Part shown: positions 28,871-40,886 of the stretch, piece after piece
Layout of the letters: each line of letters opens with the position of its first letter
Position numbering within the stretch: the stretch's first letter is position 1
Source of the DNA: Halomonas korlensis
GTDB lineage: Bacteria > Pseudomonadota > Gammaproteobacteria > Pseudomonadales > Halomonadaceae
Assembly: GCF_900116705.1 (NCBI RefSeq)
Contig: NZ_FPBP01000003.1
Span: 363,769-427,768, forward strand
Direction: 5' to 3'
Length of the DNA: 64,000 bases
Position numbers and translations under genes: made by a program
Notes under the pieces: generated by a model
What the model was told of the DNA's origin: nothing
Databases searched by the model: none
What the model saw: the letters and a program-made list of their open reading frames with translations, nothing else

Positions 28871-29926
28871 TCAGCGGCCGGGCGGGGCCAGGGCGGCCAG
28901 CTGCCGGCTCACGTCGAGCATGCGGTTGGCGAAGCCCCACTCGTTGTCGAACCAGCAGAGCAGCTTGATCAGGCGGGTGCCGGCGACCCGGGTCTGGGTG
29001 GCGTCCACGATACCCGAGCGGGGGTCATGGTTGAAGTCGACCGAGGCCATGGGCTCTTCCGTGTAGCCGAGCAGGCCGGCCAGGCGGTCGCGGCTGGCCT
29101 CGCGCAGCAGGGCGTTGACCTCGGCGGCCGAGGTGTCATGGCGCACGGTAATCGCCAGGTCCATGGCCGAGACGTTGATGGTCGGCACGCGCATGTGCAG
29201 GCATTCGAAGCGCCCGGTCAGGTGCGGCATCAGGCGGTTGATCCCGCGCGCCAGGCCGGTGTCCACCGGCACGATGGAGTGCATCGCCGAGCGTGTCAGG
29301 CGCAGGTCGGTCTGGTGGTAGGCGTCGATCACCGGCTGGTCGTTCATCGCCGAATGAATGGTGGTAGTCACGCCGTGCTCGATGCCGAGTGCCTCGTCGA
29401 GCACGGTGAGCACCGGCACCAGGCAGTGGGTGGTGCAGGAGGCCGCCGAGACGATGCGGTGGCCGGGCGCCAGGTGATGGTCATTGATACCGGTGACGAT
29501 GGTGGCATCGACGTCGTTTTCCGCCGGCTGGGAGAACAGCAGCCGGCCGGCCCCGGCGGCCAGATGGCGCTCGGCGGTGGCGCGATCGCGGAAGCTGCCG
29601 GAGCATTCCAGTACCAGGTCGATGTCCAGTTCGCACCAGGGCAGCCGGTCGGGGTCGGGCTCGCAGAGCACGCGAATGGCGTGGCCGTCGACCATCAGGC
29701 AGTCGCCTTCGGCCTCGACCCGACCGGGGAAACGGCCGTGGGTGGTGTCGTAGCGGGTCAGATAGGCGATGGTGGCCAGGTCCGAGAGCTCGTTGATCGC
29801 CACGATCTCGAGCGCTGCGTGATCGCTACGGTTGCTGACGTCGAGTCGTGCCTGTCGTTCGACAAGCGCGCGCAGCACGCACTGGCCGATGCGGCCGTAA
29901 CCGTTGATGGCGATGCGATAGGCCAT
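28871..29926 (-). CDS. epd: Erythrose-4-phosphate dehydrogenase (Epd-type GAPDH family)
   Basis: Of the GAPDH superfamily, this copy most resembles Epd: it keeps SASCTT-type catalytic Cys (Cys164 in SAASCTTHC), TTIHSAMNDQPVIDAYHQ, VRVPTINVSAMDL and VDFNHDPRSGIVDATQTRV, and ends DNEWGFANRMLD as in E. coli Epd. Epd makes 4-phosphoerythronate for pyridoxal phosphate synthesis. The Asn after the catalytic TT pair (CTTNC) is His here, an oddity to check. The start MAYRIAINGYG gives 351 residues. As the only GAPDH-like gene with pgk and fba, it could also serve glycolysis; this I cannot exclude. Confidence 0.85.
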   Translation of the reverse strand: MAYRIAINGYGRIGQCVLRALVERQARLDVSNRSDHAALEIVAINELSDLATIAYLTRYDTTHGRFPGRVEAEGDCLMVDGHAIRVLCEPDPDRLPWCELDIDLVLECSGSFRDRATAERHLAAGAGRLLFSQPAENDVDATIVTGINDHHLAPGHRIVSAASCTTHCLVPVLTVLDEALGIEHGVTTTIHSAMNDQPVIDAYHQTDLRLTRSAMHSIVPVDTGLARGINRLMPHLTGRFECLHMRVPTINVSAMDLAITVRHDTSAAEVNALLREASRDRLAGLLGYTEEPMASVDFNHDPRSGIVDATQTRVAGTRLIKLLCWFDNEWGFANRMLDVSRQLAALAPPGR

Positions 29927-30001
29927 GGCGGTGCCTGGGACTCCCGGTAGCGAGTGAGACGAGCCGGCCATTCTAGCGCACTTGCGGGCTGAACGTCTGC
30001 C

Positions 30002-30724
30002 CTACAGCCCCAGCAGCCGCCAGGCCAGCGGCAGGAACAGGGCGCTGAAGATGCCGGTCAGGCTCATGCCCAGCGAGGCGAAGGCGCCGGCGGTAGGGCC
30101 CAGTTCGAAGGCGCGTACCGTACCGATGACGTGGCCATTGACGCCGAGCACGAAGCCCAGCACCCGCGGGTCGCGTATCGACAGATACCTGGCCAGCGCC
30201 CCGACGCAGGCAGTGGACATCACGCCGGTGATCAGCAGGCCGCCCATCATCAGGGGAATCACCCCGCCGAGCTGCTCGGTGATGCCGATGGCGATCGGCG
30301 CGGTCACCGACTTGGGCGCCAGCGACGCCAGCACCTCGGGCGAGGCGTCGAGCAGCCAGGCCAGCGCCACCGAGTAGAAGGCGGCCAGCATCGCCGCCGG
30401 AGGCAGGCTGATCAGGATCGGGCGCCACAGGTCGCGGATGCGCGGCAACTGCTGGAACAGCGGCACGCCGAGGGCCACCGTGGCCGGGCCGAGCAGCAGC
30501 ATCAACCAGCCGGCGCCACGCCGGTAATCGCCGTAGTCGATACCCAGCAAGGCCAGGCTGGCGGCGAGCAGCATGGCGGCGATCAGGATCGCCGGGCACC
30601 AACTCGGCCGGTTAAGGCGCAGGAACAGCCGATTGCCGGCCAGGAAGGCCGCCAGGGTCAGGGCGATCGCCGGCATGGGGGTGGCCAGCAGGTGCTCGCG
30701 CAGCAGGGCCAGGCTCTCACTCAT
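30002..30724 (-). CDS. lrgB: LrgB/CidB-family membrane protein
   Basis: A 240-residue protein with about seven membrane helices; key segments are ALTLAAFLAGNRLFL, the PKSVTAPIAIGITEQLGG block (signature of LrgB), and the conserved GxxGHVIGTxRA-type NGHVIGTVRAFELG motif. LrgB works with LrgA in holin/antiholin-like control of murein hydrolases or as a pyruvate/glycolate-type transporter. The gene starts within lrgA's last codons (8-base overlap), so expression is coupled. Confidence 0.92.
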   Translation of the reverse strand: MSESLALLREHLLATPMPAIALTLAAFLAGNRLFLRLNRPSWCPAILIAAMLLAASLALLGIDYGDYRRGAGWLMLLLGPATVALGVPLFQQLPRIRDLWRPILISLPPAAMLAAFYSVALAWLLDASPEVLASLAPKSVTAPIAIGITEQLGGVIPLMMGGLLITGVMSTACVGALARYLSIRDPRVLGFVLGVNGHVIGTVRAFELGPTAGAFASLGMSLTGIFSALFLPLAWRLLGL

Positions 30725-31073
30725 CGGGCGCGTCCGCCGGCATGAAGCGCAGCATCAGCCACAGCGTGGTCGCCACGCTGAGCAGGGTGCCGAGTATCAG
30801 CGCCACGCCCACGGCGAGCCATTGGCCGGCAAAGGCCTCGGCAATAAAAAATACGCCCACTACGCCGGGCATGATCAGCATTGCCAGCACCGCGATCAGC
30901 GGCTGGCTGGCGGCCTGAATGTCCTCGCTGACCCGCCCGCGCAGGATGAGCCACAGGGTCATGGCGAGCATGCCCACCACGCCGGAAGACACCGGGAGCC
31001 GCAGCGACCATACCAGGGCCTGGCCGAGAAGCAGGAACCCGACCAACCATAGAAACCCCCGCAATACCGGCAT
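30717..31073 (-). CDS. lrgA: LrgA/CidA-family membrane protein
   Basis: A 118-residue, four-helix membrane protein with the LrgA pattern: GFLLLGQALVWSLRLPVSSGVVGMLAMTLWLI contains the conserved PxSxxGM block, and LAMLIMPGVVGVFF follows. Partner of the overlapping lrgB. It is divergent from the Hsp20 genes across a 155-base gap. Confidence 0.88.
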   Translation of the reverse strand: MPVLRGFLWLVGFLLLGQALVWSLRLPVSSGVVGMLAMTLWLILRGRVSEDIQAASQPLIAVLAMLIMPGVVGVFFIAEAFAGQWLAVGVALILGTLLSVATTLWLMLRFMPADAPDE

Positions 31074-31115
31074 AAGCGTCCTTGACAGGAAGGGAGAAAA
31101 ATTGCTCGTCCGGGC

Positions 31116-31144
31116 CTTGAAACCGCGTCGAGCGATCCTATTGT
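31116..31144 (+). promoter_or_regulatory. Sigma-32-like heat-shock promoter upstream of hsp20
   Basis: A perfect -35 heptamer CTTGAAA at 31116-31122 is followed after 14 bases by CCTATTGT, a partial match to the heat-shock -10 CCCCATNT. Spacing is that of sigma-32 promoters and the gene it serves is a small heat-shock protein. Predicted start near 31151. Confidence 0.6.
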
Positions 31145-31228
31145 GCAGATAACCGGGGCAATGTCAGCAGGTACTGACCATCCCCGTATCGCAACACATG
31201 AAGCTTGATGTCAAAGGAGGTGTTCGTG

Positions 31229-31699
31229 ATGTTCGGAGATCTCAGACGTTTCGATGTCGGCCAGCCGCAGGGACTGGACTGGTTTCGGCAATGGATGGAC
31301 GAGGTGTTTCCCGAGACTGCGGCGGCGGATATCCGCTCGGTGCCGCGTGGCAGCTACCCGATGATCAATGTCGGACGCACCGATGATGCGGTGCGCGTCT
31401 ACGTCTTCGCGGCGGGACTGACCGCGGAGCAGCTGGAGGTCAGCATTCAGGATAATGTCCTGACCGTCAGCGGCAAACGCGAAGCGCCGGATGTCGGGGC
31501 AGAAGGGCAGGCGGCGCGTACCGATTTTCGTCGCGAGCGCTACCAGGGCGAATTCAGCCGGTCCCTGGCGTTGCCGGATGGCCTGGATGTCGACCGCACC
31601 GAAGCGCATTTTCGCGACGGCATCTGCGAGGTCCGGCTGCCCAAGCGCGAGGAGCTCAAGCCGCGCCGGATCGAGGTTCAGGCGAAGAACGCCAGCTGA
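31229..31699 (+). CDS. Small heat-shock protein (Hsp20 family), first copy
   Basis: An ATP-independent chaperone that holds unfolding proteins. The ATG is nine bases after AAAGGAGG, giving 156 residues. The alpha-crystallin domain runs from about residue 50 (YPMINVGRTDDAVRVYVFAAGLTAEQLEVSI) to 145, with the conserved strand LTVSGKRE and the closing hydrophobic motif GICEVRLPK. N-terminus starts MFGDLRRFDVGQPQG. Downstream lies a second Hsp20 gene (81-base gap), probably co-transcribed. Confidence 0.94.
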   Translation: MFGDLRRFDVGQPQGLDWFRQWMDEVFPETAAADIRSVPRGSYPMINVGRTDDAVRVYVFAAGLTAEQLEVSIQDNVLTVSGKREAPDVGAEGQAARTDFRRERYQGEFSRSLALPDGLDVDRTEAHFRDGICEVRLPKREELKPRRIEVQAKNAS

Positions 31700-31780
31700 C
31701 CCGGTTGCTCACCGATACGCATCCATCGGAAGACACGAAAACGGACGCAACACACGTCACACAAACGGAGGTGAATCGTC

Positions 31781-32170
31781 ATGAATGAGGTGACCAGACG
31801 CAATGACGCGCGGGAGCCGGCCAAGCGTGAAGAGCAAAAGGAGACGCTGGTGCCGGCGGTGGATATCTTCGAGCAGAGCAATGCCCTGCATGTTATCGCC
31901 GACATGCCCGGGGTGAGCCGCGAGTCCCTGAGCATCGAGGTGGACAACAACATCCTGACCCTGGAAGGCGAGGTAAGGCTCGACATGCCCGAGGGGTTGT
32001 CCGCCATCTATGCCGAGGTGCGTGCCCAGCGATTCATGCGTCGCTTTACGCTGAGTCACGAGATCGAGGCCGATGCCATCGAGGCACGCATCGAAAACGG
32101 GGTGGTGCATCTGGTACTGCCCAAGAAAGAGACCCATCGTCCTCGGCGCATCGACGTCAAGGCAGCCTGA
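31781..32170 (+). CDS. Small heat-shock protein (Hsp20 family), second copy
   Basis: The 129-residue product keeps the alpha-crystallin domain: VPAVDIFEQSNALHVIADMPGVSRESLSIEVDNNILTLEGEVRL and the FTLSHEIEADAIEARIENGVVHLVLPKK end. Its N-terminal arm is short and highly charged (NEVTRRNDAREPAKREEQKE). The two paralogues likely form mixed oligomers. GGAGG lies nine bases before ATG. The aldolase gene follows 171 bases later, on the same strand. Confidence 0.94.
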   Translation: MNEVTRRNDAREPAKREEQKETLVPAVDIFEQSNALHVIADMPGVSRESLSIEVDNNILTLEGEVRLDMPEGLSAIYAEVRAQRFMRRFTLSHEIEADAIEARIENGVVHLVLPKKETHRPRRIDVKAA

Positions 32171-32341
32171 CGGGCTGTCGGGTAAAACGCCACAAGGCCA
32201 CGAGTGCCCTTCCCAACGGAGGGGCGCTTGCGTTTGTGCTGGCGGTGTCATGTCGGCGCCCTCTTCCGCTACCCTTGGAGGAGCGCTCGGCGCGATCAAT
32301 CAAAGGAGGGCGTTGCCACGCCCAAGGAAGAGGAAAGTGAT

Positions 32342-33394
32342 ATGAGTGATATCGCCAAGTGGCTGGGTGACGAGGCCGAGGCACTACTGGGACATGTCTG
32401 CACCGGAGTCCCGAAAGAACAGCTGCATCCGCCCGGACCGGATTTCGTCGATCGGGTGATGGCCGCCAGTGACCGTCGGCCCAACGTGCTGCGCAACATG
32501 CAGGCCTTGTTCAGCCATGGCCGGCTGGCCGGTACCGGCTACGTGAGCATCCTGCCGGTGGACCAGGGCATCGAGCATTCGGCGGGGGCGTCCTTCGCGC
32601 CCAACCCCCTCTACTTCGATCCGGCGAACATCGTCGAGCTGGCTCTTGAAGGGGGCTGCAACGCCGTGGCCTCGACGCTCGGCGGGCTGGCGTCGGTCGC
32701 CCGCCGCTACGCCCACAAGATCCCGATGATCCTCAAGCTCAACCACAACGAGACGCTGACCTACCCGGCCGTCTATGACCAGACGCTGTTCGCGCAAGTC
32801 GAGCAGGCCTTCGAGATGGGCTGCGTGGCGGTGGGGGCGACCATCTACTTCGGCTCGCCGGAAAGCCGTCGTCAGATCATGGAGATCAGCGAGGCCTTCG
32901 AACGCGCCCACGAGCTGGGCATGGTCACGGTGCTCTGGGCCTACCTGCGCAACCCCGACTTCAAGAAAGACGGCACCGATTACCATGTGGCGGCCGATCT
33001 CACCGGTCAGGCCAACCACCTGGCGGCGACCCTCAAGGCGGATATCGTCAAGCAGAAGTTGCCCGAGACCAACGGTGGCTATCGCGACATCGGCTTCGGC
33101 CATACTCATGACAAGGTCTACAGCGAGCTCACCTCGGCCAACCCCATCGACCTGGCCCGCTATCAGGTGGCCAACTGCTATCTGGGCCGCGCCGGGCTGA
33201 TCAATTCCGGCGGCGGTTCCAAGGGTGCCTCCGATCTCGGAGAGGCGGTGCGCACTGCCGTGATCAACAAGCGCGCCGGTGGGATGGGCCTGATCTCCGG
33301 TCGCAAGGCGTTCCAGAAGCCGATGGCGGAGGGGGTCGAGCTGCTCAACGCCATTCAGGACGTCTATTTGTCCCGGGATGTCACCATCGCCTGA
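32342..33394 (+). CDS. Fructose-bisphosphate aldolase, class I (DhnA/FbaB type)
   Basis: A Schiff-base aldolase of the DhnA family. The start is the ATG after GAGGAAAG, giving 350 residues. The N-terminal region has [26 protein letters not shown], then [38 protein letters not shown], and the C-terminal [15 protein letters not shown] with GLISGRKAF, a phosphate-binding glycine loop. This type is used in gluconeogenesis in several bacteria. It is a functional alternative to the class II fba of the neighbouring cluster; its location after two heat-shock genes is unusual. Confidence 0.9.
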   Translation: MSDIAKWLGDEAEALLGHVCTGVPKEQLHPPGPDFVDRVMAASDRRPNVLRNMQALFSHGRLAGTGYVSILPVDQGIEHSAGASFAPNPLYFDPANIVELALEGGCNAVASTLGGLASVARRYAHKIPMILKLNHNETLTYPAVYDQTLFAQVEQAFEMGCVAVGATIYFGSPESRRQIMEISEAFERAHELGMVTVLWAYLRNPDFKKDGTDYHVAADLTGQANHLAATLKADIVKQKLPETNGGYRDIGFGHTHDKVYSELTSANPIDLARYQVANCYLGRAGLINSGGGSKGASDLGEAVRTAVINKRAGGMGLISGRKAFQKPMAEGVELLNAIQDVYLSRDVTIA

Positions 33395-33451
33395 CGGCCT
33401 GACGATAAACGATAAATAGAGGGATAAAGGGATAGAGGGATTGAAATGATA

Positions 33452-33475
33452 CGGGCCCGGCGATTGCCGGGCCCG
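33452..33475. terminator. Terminator between class I aldolase and transketolase
   Basis: CGGGCCCGGC and GCCGGGCCCG form a perfect 10-base stem with a GATT loop. It lies between converging genes (stops at 33394 and 33510). On the minus strand it is followed by TATCATTTCAATC, so it best fits the end of tktA; it may act in both directions. Confidence 0.75.
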
Positions 33476-33509
33476 CGTCGTGTTGGACGTGTTGAAATTA
33501 CAAGCTGGC

Positions 33510-35516
33510 TCAGCCCAGTAGCGCGGTGGCCCTGGCCACCACGTTGGCGACCGTAAAGCCGAAGTGCTTGAACAGGTCGCCGGCGGGGGCGGATTCGCCG
33601 AAGGTGCTCATGCCGATGATGTCGCCGTCCAGCCCCACGTACTTGTACCAGAAATCGCGGTGACCGGCCTCGATGGCCAGACGCTTGGTGACGGCTCGGG
33701 GCAGCACATTCTCGCGATACGCCTCGTCCTGGCCGTCGAAGCGGTATGTGGAGGGCATGGAGACCACCCGCACGGCGTGGCCCTGACCTTCCAGCTCGGC
33801 GGCGGCGTCCATGGCCAGCCCGACCTCCGAGCCGGTGGCGATCAGGATAAGGTCAGGCGTCACCACCTTGTCCTTGCGGACACTGGCTTTCAACACGTAC
33901 CCACCGCGCTGGATATTGGCCAGCTGCTGCTTGCTGCGTTCCTGATGCGCCAGATTCTGGCGCGAGAACACCAGGGCCGTGGGGCCGGAGTGGCGCTTGA
34001 TCGCGGCGTTCCAGGCGGCGGCGGTTTCCACGGCGTCGCAGGGGCGCCAGGTGGCGAGGTTGGGCGTCGAGCGCAGGGTGGTGAGCTGCTCGATCGGCTG
34101 GTGGGTGGGGCCGTCCTCGCCCAGGCCGATGGAATCGTGGGTGAAGACGTAGATCGCCTTGGTGCCCATCAGCGCCGCCATGCGCACGGCATTGCGCATG
34201 TATTCCATGAAGATCAGGAAGGTCGCCCCGTAGGGCACGAAGCCGCCATGCAGGGCGATGCCGTTCATGATCGCGGCCATGCCGAATTCGCGCACTCCGT
34301 AATGCAGGTAATTGCCGTCGGTGGCCTCCGGGGTGATCGCCTTCGCGCCCTTCCAGAACGTCAGGTTGGACGGCGCCAGGTCGGCGCTGCCGCCGAGCAG
34401 TTCGGGCAGTTGCGGGCCGAGCGCGTTGAGACAGGCCAGCGAGGCCTTGCGGCTGGCCGTGCTCTCGCCGGCTTCCTGGGCCTGCTGGATCAGCTTTTCG
34501 CCGCCGAGCTCGGCCGGCAGCTCGCCCTTGAGGCGGCGCTGCAGCTGGGCCGCCTCGCTGGGGTAGGCCGCGGCGTAACGCTCGAAGCGCGACTGCCAGT
34601 CGGCCTGGCGGGCGCTGCCGGCCTCGCGGGCGTCCCAACCCTGGTAGATCTCTTCGGGGACATGGAAGGGCTTGTGCGGCCAGTCGAGCTGCTTGCGCGC
34701 CGCGGCGACCTCGTCTTCGCCGAGCGCCGCGCCGTGGCTCTCCTCCTTGCCCTGCTTGTTGGGCGCGCCGAAGCCGATGATAGTCTTGCAGATGATCAGG
34801 CTGGGCTTGTCATCCTGGGTCTTGGCAAGCGCAATGGCGGCCTGGATTTCCTCGGGCTTGTGGCCGTCGACGTTGGCCACCACGTGCCAGCCGTAGGCCT
34901 CGAAGCGCTTGGCGGTGTCGTCGGTGAACCAGCCCTCGACTTCGCCATCGATCGAGATGCCATTGTCGTCATAGAAGGTGATCAGCTTGCCGAGCCGCTG
35001 GGTGCCGGCCAGTGACGCCACCTCATGGGAGATGCCCTCCATCAGGCAGCCGTCGCCCACGAAACACCAGGTGTGATGGTCGACGATGGCGTGGCCGGGG
35101 CGATTGAACTGCGCCGCCAGGGTGCGCTCGGCCAGCGCCATGCCCACGGCATTGGCCAGGCCCTGGCCCAGTGGACCGGTGGTGGTCTCGATGCCCGGGG
35201 CATAGCCATATTCGGGATGCCCAGCGGTCTTTGAGTGCAATTGACGGAAGTTCTGCAGCTCCTCCAGACTCAACTCATAGCCGGTCAGGTGCAGCAGCGA
35301 ATAGAGCAGCATGGAGCCGTGGCCGTTGGAGAGCACGAAGCGGTCGCGGTCGGGCCAGGTCGGGTCGGCCGGGTTATGCTTGAGATGATCGTTCCACAGC
35401 ACCTCGGCGATGTCGGCCATGCCCATGGGGGCGCCGGGATGTCCGGAATTGGCCTTCTGGACGGCATCCATGGACAGGGCGCGAATGGCGTTGGCCAGTT
35501 CGAATCGGGACGGCAT
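33510..35516 (-). CDS. tktA: Transketolase
   Basis: Thiamine diphosphate enzyme of the pentose phosphate pathway that moves two-carbon units between sugar phosphates. The 668-residue length is standard. Seen are the N-terminal [35 protein letters not shown], the ThDP motif [19 protein letters not shown], the [14 protein letters not shown] metal loop, and the second-domain GYVLKAS and [12 protein letters not shown]. It sits upstream of epd-pgk-fba in the usual order but separated by lrgAB, the hsp20 pair and the class I aldolase. Divergent from metK across 222 bases. Confidence 0.98.
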   Translation of the reverse strand: MPSRFELANAIRALSMDAVQKANSGHPGAPMGMADIAEVLWNDHLKHNPADPTWPDRDRFVLSNGHGSMLLYSLLHLTGYELSLEELQNFRQLHSKTAGHPEYGYAPGIETTTGPLGQGLANAVGMALAERTLAAQFNRPGHAIVDHHTWCFVGDGCLMEGISHEVASLAGTQRLGKLITFYDDNGISIDGEVEGWFTDDTAKRFEAYGWHVVANVDGHKPEEIQAAIALAKTQDDKPSLIICKTIIGFGAPNKQGKEESHGAALGEDEVAAARKQLDWPHKPFHVPEEIYQGWDAREAGSARQADWQSRFERYAAAYPSEAAQLQRRLKGELPAELGGEKLIQQAQEAGESTASRKASLACLNALGPQLPELLGGSADLAPSNLTFWKGAKAITPEATDGNYLHYGVREFGMAAIMNGIALHGGFVPYGATFLIFMEYMRNAVRMAALMGTKAIYVFTHDSIGLGEDGPTHQPIEQLTTLRSTPNLATWRPCDAVETAAAWNAAIKRHSGPTALVFSRQNLAHQERSKQQLANIQRGGYVLKASVRKDKVVTPDLILIATGSEVGLAMDAAAELEGQGHAVRVVSMPSTYRFDGQDEAYRENVLPRAVTKRLAIEAGHRDFWYKYVGLDGDIIGMSTFGESAPAGDLFKHFGFTVANVVARATALLG

Positions 35517-35738
35517 GTAGAGCTCCTCGCCTGCGGCAGAAAATGCGGGGCATTACCCGCCGGGGGGCGGCGGGACGTGCGTTCTGGCTGGAAGCGCCAC
35601 GGGACGCCGCGGCGCGATAAAAACGGTGGCTATTGTCGCCGACTTGACCGCCGGCGGCAAATGACGGGTGTCAGCCCTAGAGCCAGCGTGTAGACTGCGC
35701 CACTGCCTATCGCCGTTACACAGAGGGTCGAGAACGCC

Positions 35739-36959
35739 ATGCGCGAATACTCCCTGTTTACCTCCGAGTCCGTGTCCGAAGGGCATCCGGACAAGATCGC
35801 CGACCAGATTTCCGATGCCGTGCTCGATGCCATCATCGCTCGCGACAAGCATGCCCGCGTGGCCTGCGAGACGCTGGTCAAGACCGGCGTGGCCATCGTC
35901 GCCGGCGAGATCAGCACCTCGGCCTGGGTCGACCTGGAAGCGCTGGTGCGTGAGGTGATTACCGGCATCGGCTACACCTCATCGGACGTCGGCTTCGATG
36001 GCGAGACCTGTGGCGTGCTCAACCTGATCGGCAAGCAGAGCGTGGACATCGCCCAGGGCGTCGACCGGGCCAAGCCCGAGGATCAGGGCGCGGGGGATCA
36101 GGGGCTGATGTTCGGCTATGCCACCAACGAGACCGACGCCTACATGCCGGCGCCGATCCACTACGCCCACCGCCTGGTGGAGCGCCAGGCCGAGTTGCGC
36201 AAGCAGGGCCTGCTGCCCTGGCTGCGGCCGGATGCCAAGAGCCAGCTGACGCTGCGCTACGACGACCACGGCAAGCCTTGCGGCGTCGACGCCGTGGTGC
36301 TCTCCACCCAGCATGACCCAGGCATCGACCAGGACGAGCTGCGCAAGATGGTCAAGCGCGAGATCATCGAGGCGGTGATCCCCGCCGAGTGGCTCACCGC
36401 CGCGACCAAGTACCACATCAACCCCACCGGCAAGTTCGTGATCGGTGGCCCGGTGGGCGACTGCGGCCTGACCGGACGCAAGATCATCGTCGATACCTAC
36501 GGCGGCATGGCCCGTCACGGCGGCGGCGCGTTTTCCGGCAAGGACCCGTCCAAGGTCGACCGCAGCGCCGCCTACGCCGGGCGCTATGTGGCCAAGAACC
36601 TGGTCGCCGCGGGCCTGGCCGACAAGTGCGAGATCCAGGTGTCCTACGCCATCGGCGTGGCCGAGCCGACCTCGGTCGCTATCGACACTTTCGGCACCGG
36701 TCGGATCGACGACGCGCGCATCATCGAACTGGTCCGCGAGCACTTCGACCTGCGCCCCAATGCCATCACCCGCATGCTCGATTTGCTGCACCCGATGTAC
36801 CAGCTGACGGCCGCCTACGGTCACTTCGGCCGCGAGCCCTTCGAGACGTCCTATCGCTGGACCGACACCCAGGGCCAGGAGCATGTCGAGACTTTCCTGG
36901 CCTTCCCCTGGGAGAAGATCGACAAGGCGGAGTCGCTGCGCCAGGCCGCCGGCCTCTAG
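35739..36959 (+). CDS. metK: S-adenosylmethionine synthetase
   Basis: MetK makes S-adenosylmethionine from methionine and ATP in the cytoplasm. The 406-residue protein has [22 protein letters not shown] at its start, [16 protein letters not shown], the P-loop-like [20 protein letters not shown] motif and [14 protein letters not shown]. The start has no strong Shine-Dalgarno (GAGGGTCGAG nearby). It is divergent from tktA. With ahcY and metF further on, this is a SAM/methionine-cycle neighbourhood. Confidence 0.98.
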   Translation: MREYSLFTSESVSEGHPDKIADQISDAVLDAIIARDKHARVACETLVKTGVAIVAGEISTSAWVDLEALVREVITGIGYTSSDVGFDGETCGVLNLIGKQSVDIAQGVDRAKPEDQGAGDQGLMFGYATNETDAYMPAPIHYAHRLVERQAELRKQGLLPWLRPDAKSQLTLRYDDHGKPCGVDAVVLSTQHDPGIDQDELRKMVKREIIEAVIPAEWLTAATKYHINPTGKFVIGGPVGDCGLTGRKIIVDTYGGMARHGGGAFSGKDPSKVDRSAAYAGRYVAKNLVAAGLADKCEIQVSYAIGVAEPTSVAIDTFGTGRIDDARIIELVREHFDLRPNAITRMLDLLHPMYQLTAAYGHFGREPFETSYRWTDTQGQEHVETFLAFPWEKIDKAESLRQAAGL

Positions 36960-38822
<1,863 letters not shown>

Positions 38823-38865
38823 CGAGACGGATGAAGCGAGGCGTCGGCGGTTGTGGCGTATCGTC

Positions 38866-38894
38866 GGAAGTGGCTATATTGGAAGTGCCTATAT
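38866..38894 (+). repeat. Tandem repeat upstream of ahcY
   Basis: GGAAGTGGCTATAT and GGAAGTGCCTATAT (one mismatch) stand directly in tandem with a single-base spacer, about 80 bases before ahcY. The two TATAT blocks also form an inverted repeat CTATAT-N11-ATATAG (38874-38896). A regulator operator is likely; see findings. Confidence 0.6.
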
Positions 38895-38905
38895 AGTGAG
38901 GGGCA

Positions 38906-38923
38906 GGCCTCGCGCTCGAGGCC
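38906..38923 (+). repeat. Hairpin in ahcY leader
   Basis: GGCCTCG and CGAGGCC form a perfect 7-base stem with a CGCT loop. It lies 49 bases before the ahcY start. I looked for the SAH riboswitch consensus around it and did not find the conserved core, so I call it a structured leader only. Confidence 0.5.
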
Positions 38924-38972
38924 GGTTCTTGCGTCCATGATCACTTGCATACTTGAAAAGGAAGTGTCGCCG

Positions 38973-40382
38973 ATGAATCAGCCTGCCGTTTCCGCTCCGT
39001 CCACCACAGACTACAAGGTCGCCGATATCGGCCTGGCCGACTGGGGTCGACGCGAAATTCGTATCGCCGAGACCGAGATGCCGGCGCTGATGACCATCCG
39101 CGACAAGTACCGGGCTCAGCAGCCGCTGGCTGGGGCCCGCATCGCCGGCTGCATTCACATGACGATCCAGACGGCGGTGCTGATCGAGACGCTGATCGAC
39201 CTGGGGGCCTCGGTGCGCTGGTCGTCGTGCAACATTTTCTCCACCCAGGACCATGCCGCCGCCGCTATCGCCGCCGCGGGCATTCCGGTATTCGCCTGGA
39301 AGGGCGAGACTGAGGAGGAGTTCTGGTGGTGCATCGAGCAGACCGCCCGTGGCCCCGATGGCTGGGTGCCCAACCTGGTGCTCGACGATGGCGGCGACCT
39401 GACGGCGCTGCTTCACGACAAGCATCCCGCGTTGCTCGATGCCATCCACGGCATCAGCGAGGAGACCACCACCGGGGTCCATCGCCTGCAGGAGATGTTG
39501 CGTGACGGCACGCTCAGGGTTCCGGCGATCAACGTCAACGACGCCGTGACCAAGTCGAAGAACGACAACAAGTACGGTTGTCGCCACTCACTTAACGACG
39601 CCATCAAACGCGGCCTCGATCACCTGCTGGCCGGCAAGCAGGCGCTGGTGGTGGGCTACGGCGACGTCGGCAAGGGCTCGGCAGCTTCACTTCGCCAGGA
39701 GGGTATGATCGTCAAGATCGCCGAGATCGATCCGATCTGTGCCATGCAGGCCTGCATGGACGGCTTTGAAGTCGTCTCGCCCTACGTCGATGGCCAGAAT
39801 CTCGGTGCGCAGAGCGTGGATCGGGCCCTGCTCTCGCGCATCGACCTGGTGGTGACCGCCACCGGCAACATCGACGCCTGCGATGCCGCCATGCTCGAGG
39901 CGCTGAAGCCGGGGGCGGTGGTCTGCAATATCGGCCACTTCGACAGCGAAATCGACACGGCCCACATGCGCCGCCAATGGCACTGGGAGGAGGTCAAGCC
40001 CCAGGTGCACAAGATCTATCGCGACAGCACGCCGGGCGAATTCGACCCGCAGAGTCGCGACTACCTGATCCTGCTCTCGGAAGGGCGGCTGGTGAACCTG
40101 GGCAATGCCACCGGCCACCCCTCGCGGGTGATGGACGGCTCCTTTGCCAACCAGGTGCTGGCGCAGTTGCACCTGTACGAGCAGCGCTTCGCCGACCTTC
40201 CCGGCGACCGGCAGGCGTCGGTGCTGGCGGTCACCGTGCTGCCGCGCCATCTGGATGAGGAGGTCGCCCGCTACATGGTCGAGGGCTTCGGGGGCGTGCT
40301 CACCCGCATGACCGCGGCCCAGGCCGACTACACCGGGGTGCCGGCCGAGGGGCCCTTCAAGCCTCATGATTATCGGTATTGA
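38973..40382 (+). CDS. ahcY: S-adenosylhomocysteine hydrolase
   Basis: AhcY splits S-adenosylhomocysteine into adenosine and homocysteine, removing the product inhibitor of methyltransferases. The ATG that starts MNQPAVSAP follows AAAGGAAG and gives 469 residues. The substrate domain carries [21 protein letters not shown] and [16 protein letters not shown]; the NAD domain has [15 protein letters not shown]; and the typical C-terminal PFKPHDYRY tail is intact. It is preceded by a tandem repeat described separately. Confidence 0.98.
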   Translation: MNQPAVSAPSTTDYKVADIGLADWGRREIRIAETEMPALMTIRDKYRAQQPLAGARIAGCIHMTIQTAVLIETLIDLGASVRWSSCNIFSTQDHAAAAIAAAGIPVFAWKGETEEEFWWCIEQTARGPDGWVPNLVLDDGGDLTALLHDKHPALLDAIHGISEETTTGVHRLQEMLRDGTLRVPAINVNDAVTKSKNDNKYGCRHSLNDAIKRGLDHLLAGKQALVVGYGDVGKGSAASLRQEGMIVKIAEIDPICAMQACMDGFEVVSPYVDGQNLGAQSVDRALLSRIDLVVTATGNIDACDAAMLEALKPGAVVCNIGHFDSEIDTAHMRRQWHWEEVKPQVHKIYRDSTPGEFDPQSRDYLILLSEGRLVNLGNATGHPSRVMDGSFANQVLAQLHLYEQRFADLPGDRQASVLAVTVLPRHLDEEVARYMVEGFGGVLTRMTAAQADYTGVPAEGPFKPHDYRY

Positions 40383-40418
40383 GTGCCGGGCTCAATAGTT
40401 GGTCCGGTTTTTGGCTGA

Positions 40419-40877
40419 CTAGACAAAGGCCAGAAAACGCCCGGCACACAGCACCAGCAGCCAGAGCACCAGCGACAGCGCGCCCAGCAGGCGTAGGCGC
40501 GCCGTCGAAGCTCTTGTCAGGCCAGCGCCGAAATTCAGCGCCAGGGCATTGCTGACGGCCATCAGGACCAGCAGCAGCTTGAGCAGGAACAGGGGAGTGG
40601 CGGCGTAGCCGTGGGGATCGGCGAGAAACAGCAGAACCCCGCTGATCGCAGCCAGCAACAGCCCGGTAATGGCCAGCGGTTGCAGAAGGCTCGCCGCGTC
40701 AGCGAGCCCGATGTGGCGGCGCAGGCCGAGTAGTCGAAGGTCCAGAGGCACGATGGCACCGACCAGCAGCGCGATGCCGAGCACGTGCAGGGTGTTGACG
40801 CCCGCGTAACCCCAGCGGGACAGCCGCATCCACTCGGCGAGTGGGGTCGCGGCCAGTCGCGTCAATACCTCGTCCAT
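40419..40877 (-). CDS. Four-helix membrane protein (DUF6644-like)
   Basis: A 152-residue membrane protein with four strong hydrophobic segments: VNTLHVLGIALLVGAIVPLDLRLLGL, LLQPLAITGLLLAAISGVLLFL, LFLLKLLLVLMAVSNALALN and LLGALSLVLWLLVLCAGRFLAFV. The His in NTLHVLG and DLRLLG are conserved in the family I believe it to be. It follows directly the exported DUF6152-like gene on the same strand (9 bases), as a conserved pair. Function unknown. Confidence 0.65.
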   Translation of the reverse strand: MDEVLTRLAATPLAEWMRLSRWGYAGVNTLHVLGIALLVGAIVPLDLRLLGLRRHIGLADAASLLQPLAITGLLLAAISGVLLFLADPHGYAATPLFLLKLLLVLMAVSNALALNFGAGLTRASTARLRLLGALSLVLWLLVLCAGRFLAFV

Positions 40878-40886
40878 CGCTTGTGA

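Noticed and set aside
38823..38972. SAH riboswitch before ahcY
   Set aside because: The region contains a hairpin and repeats but I could not find the conserved SAH-element core; the leader is also short.
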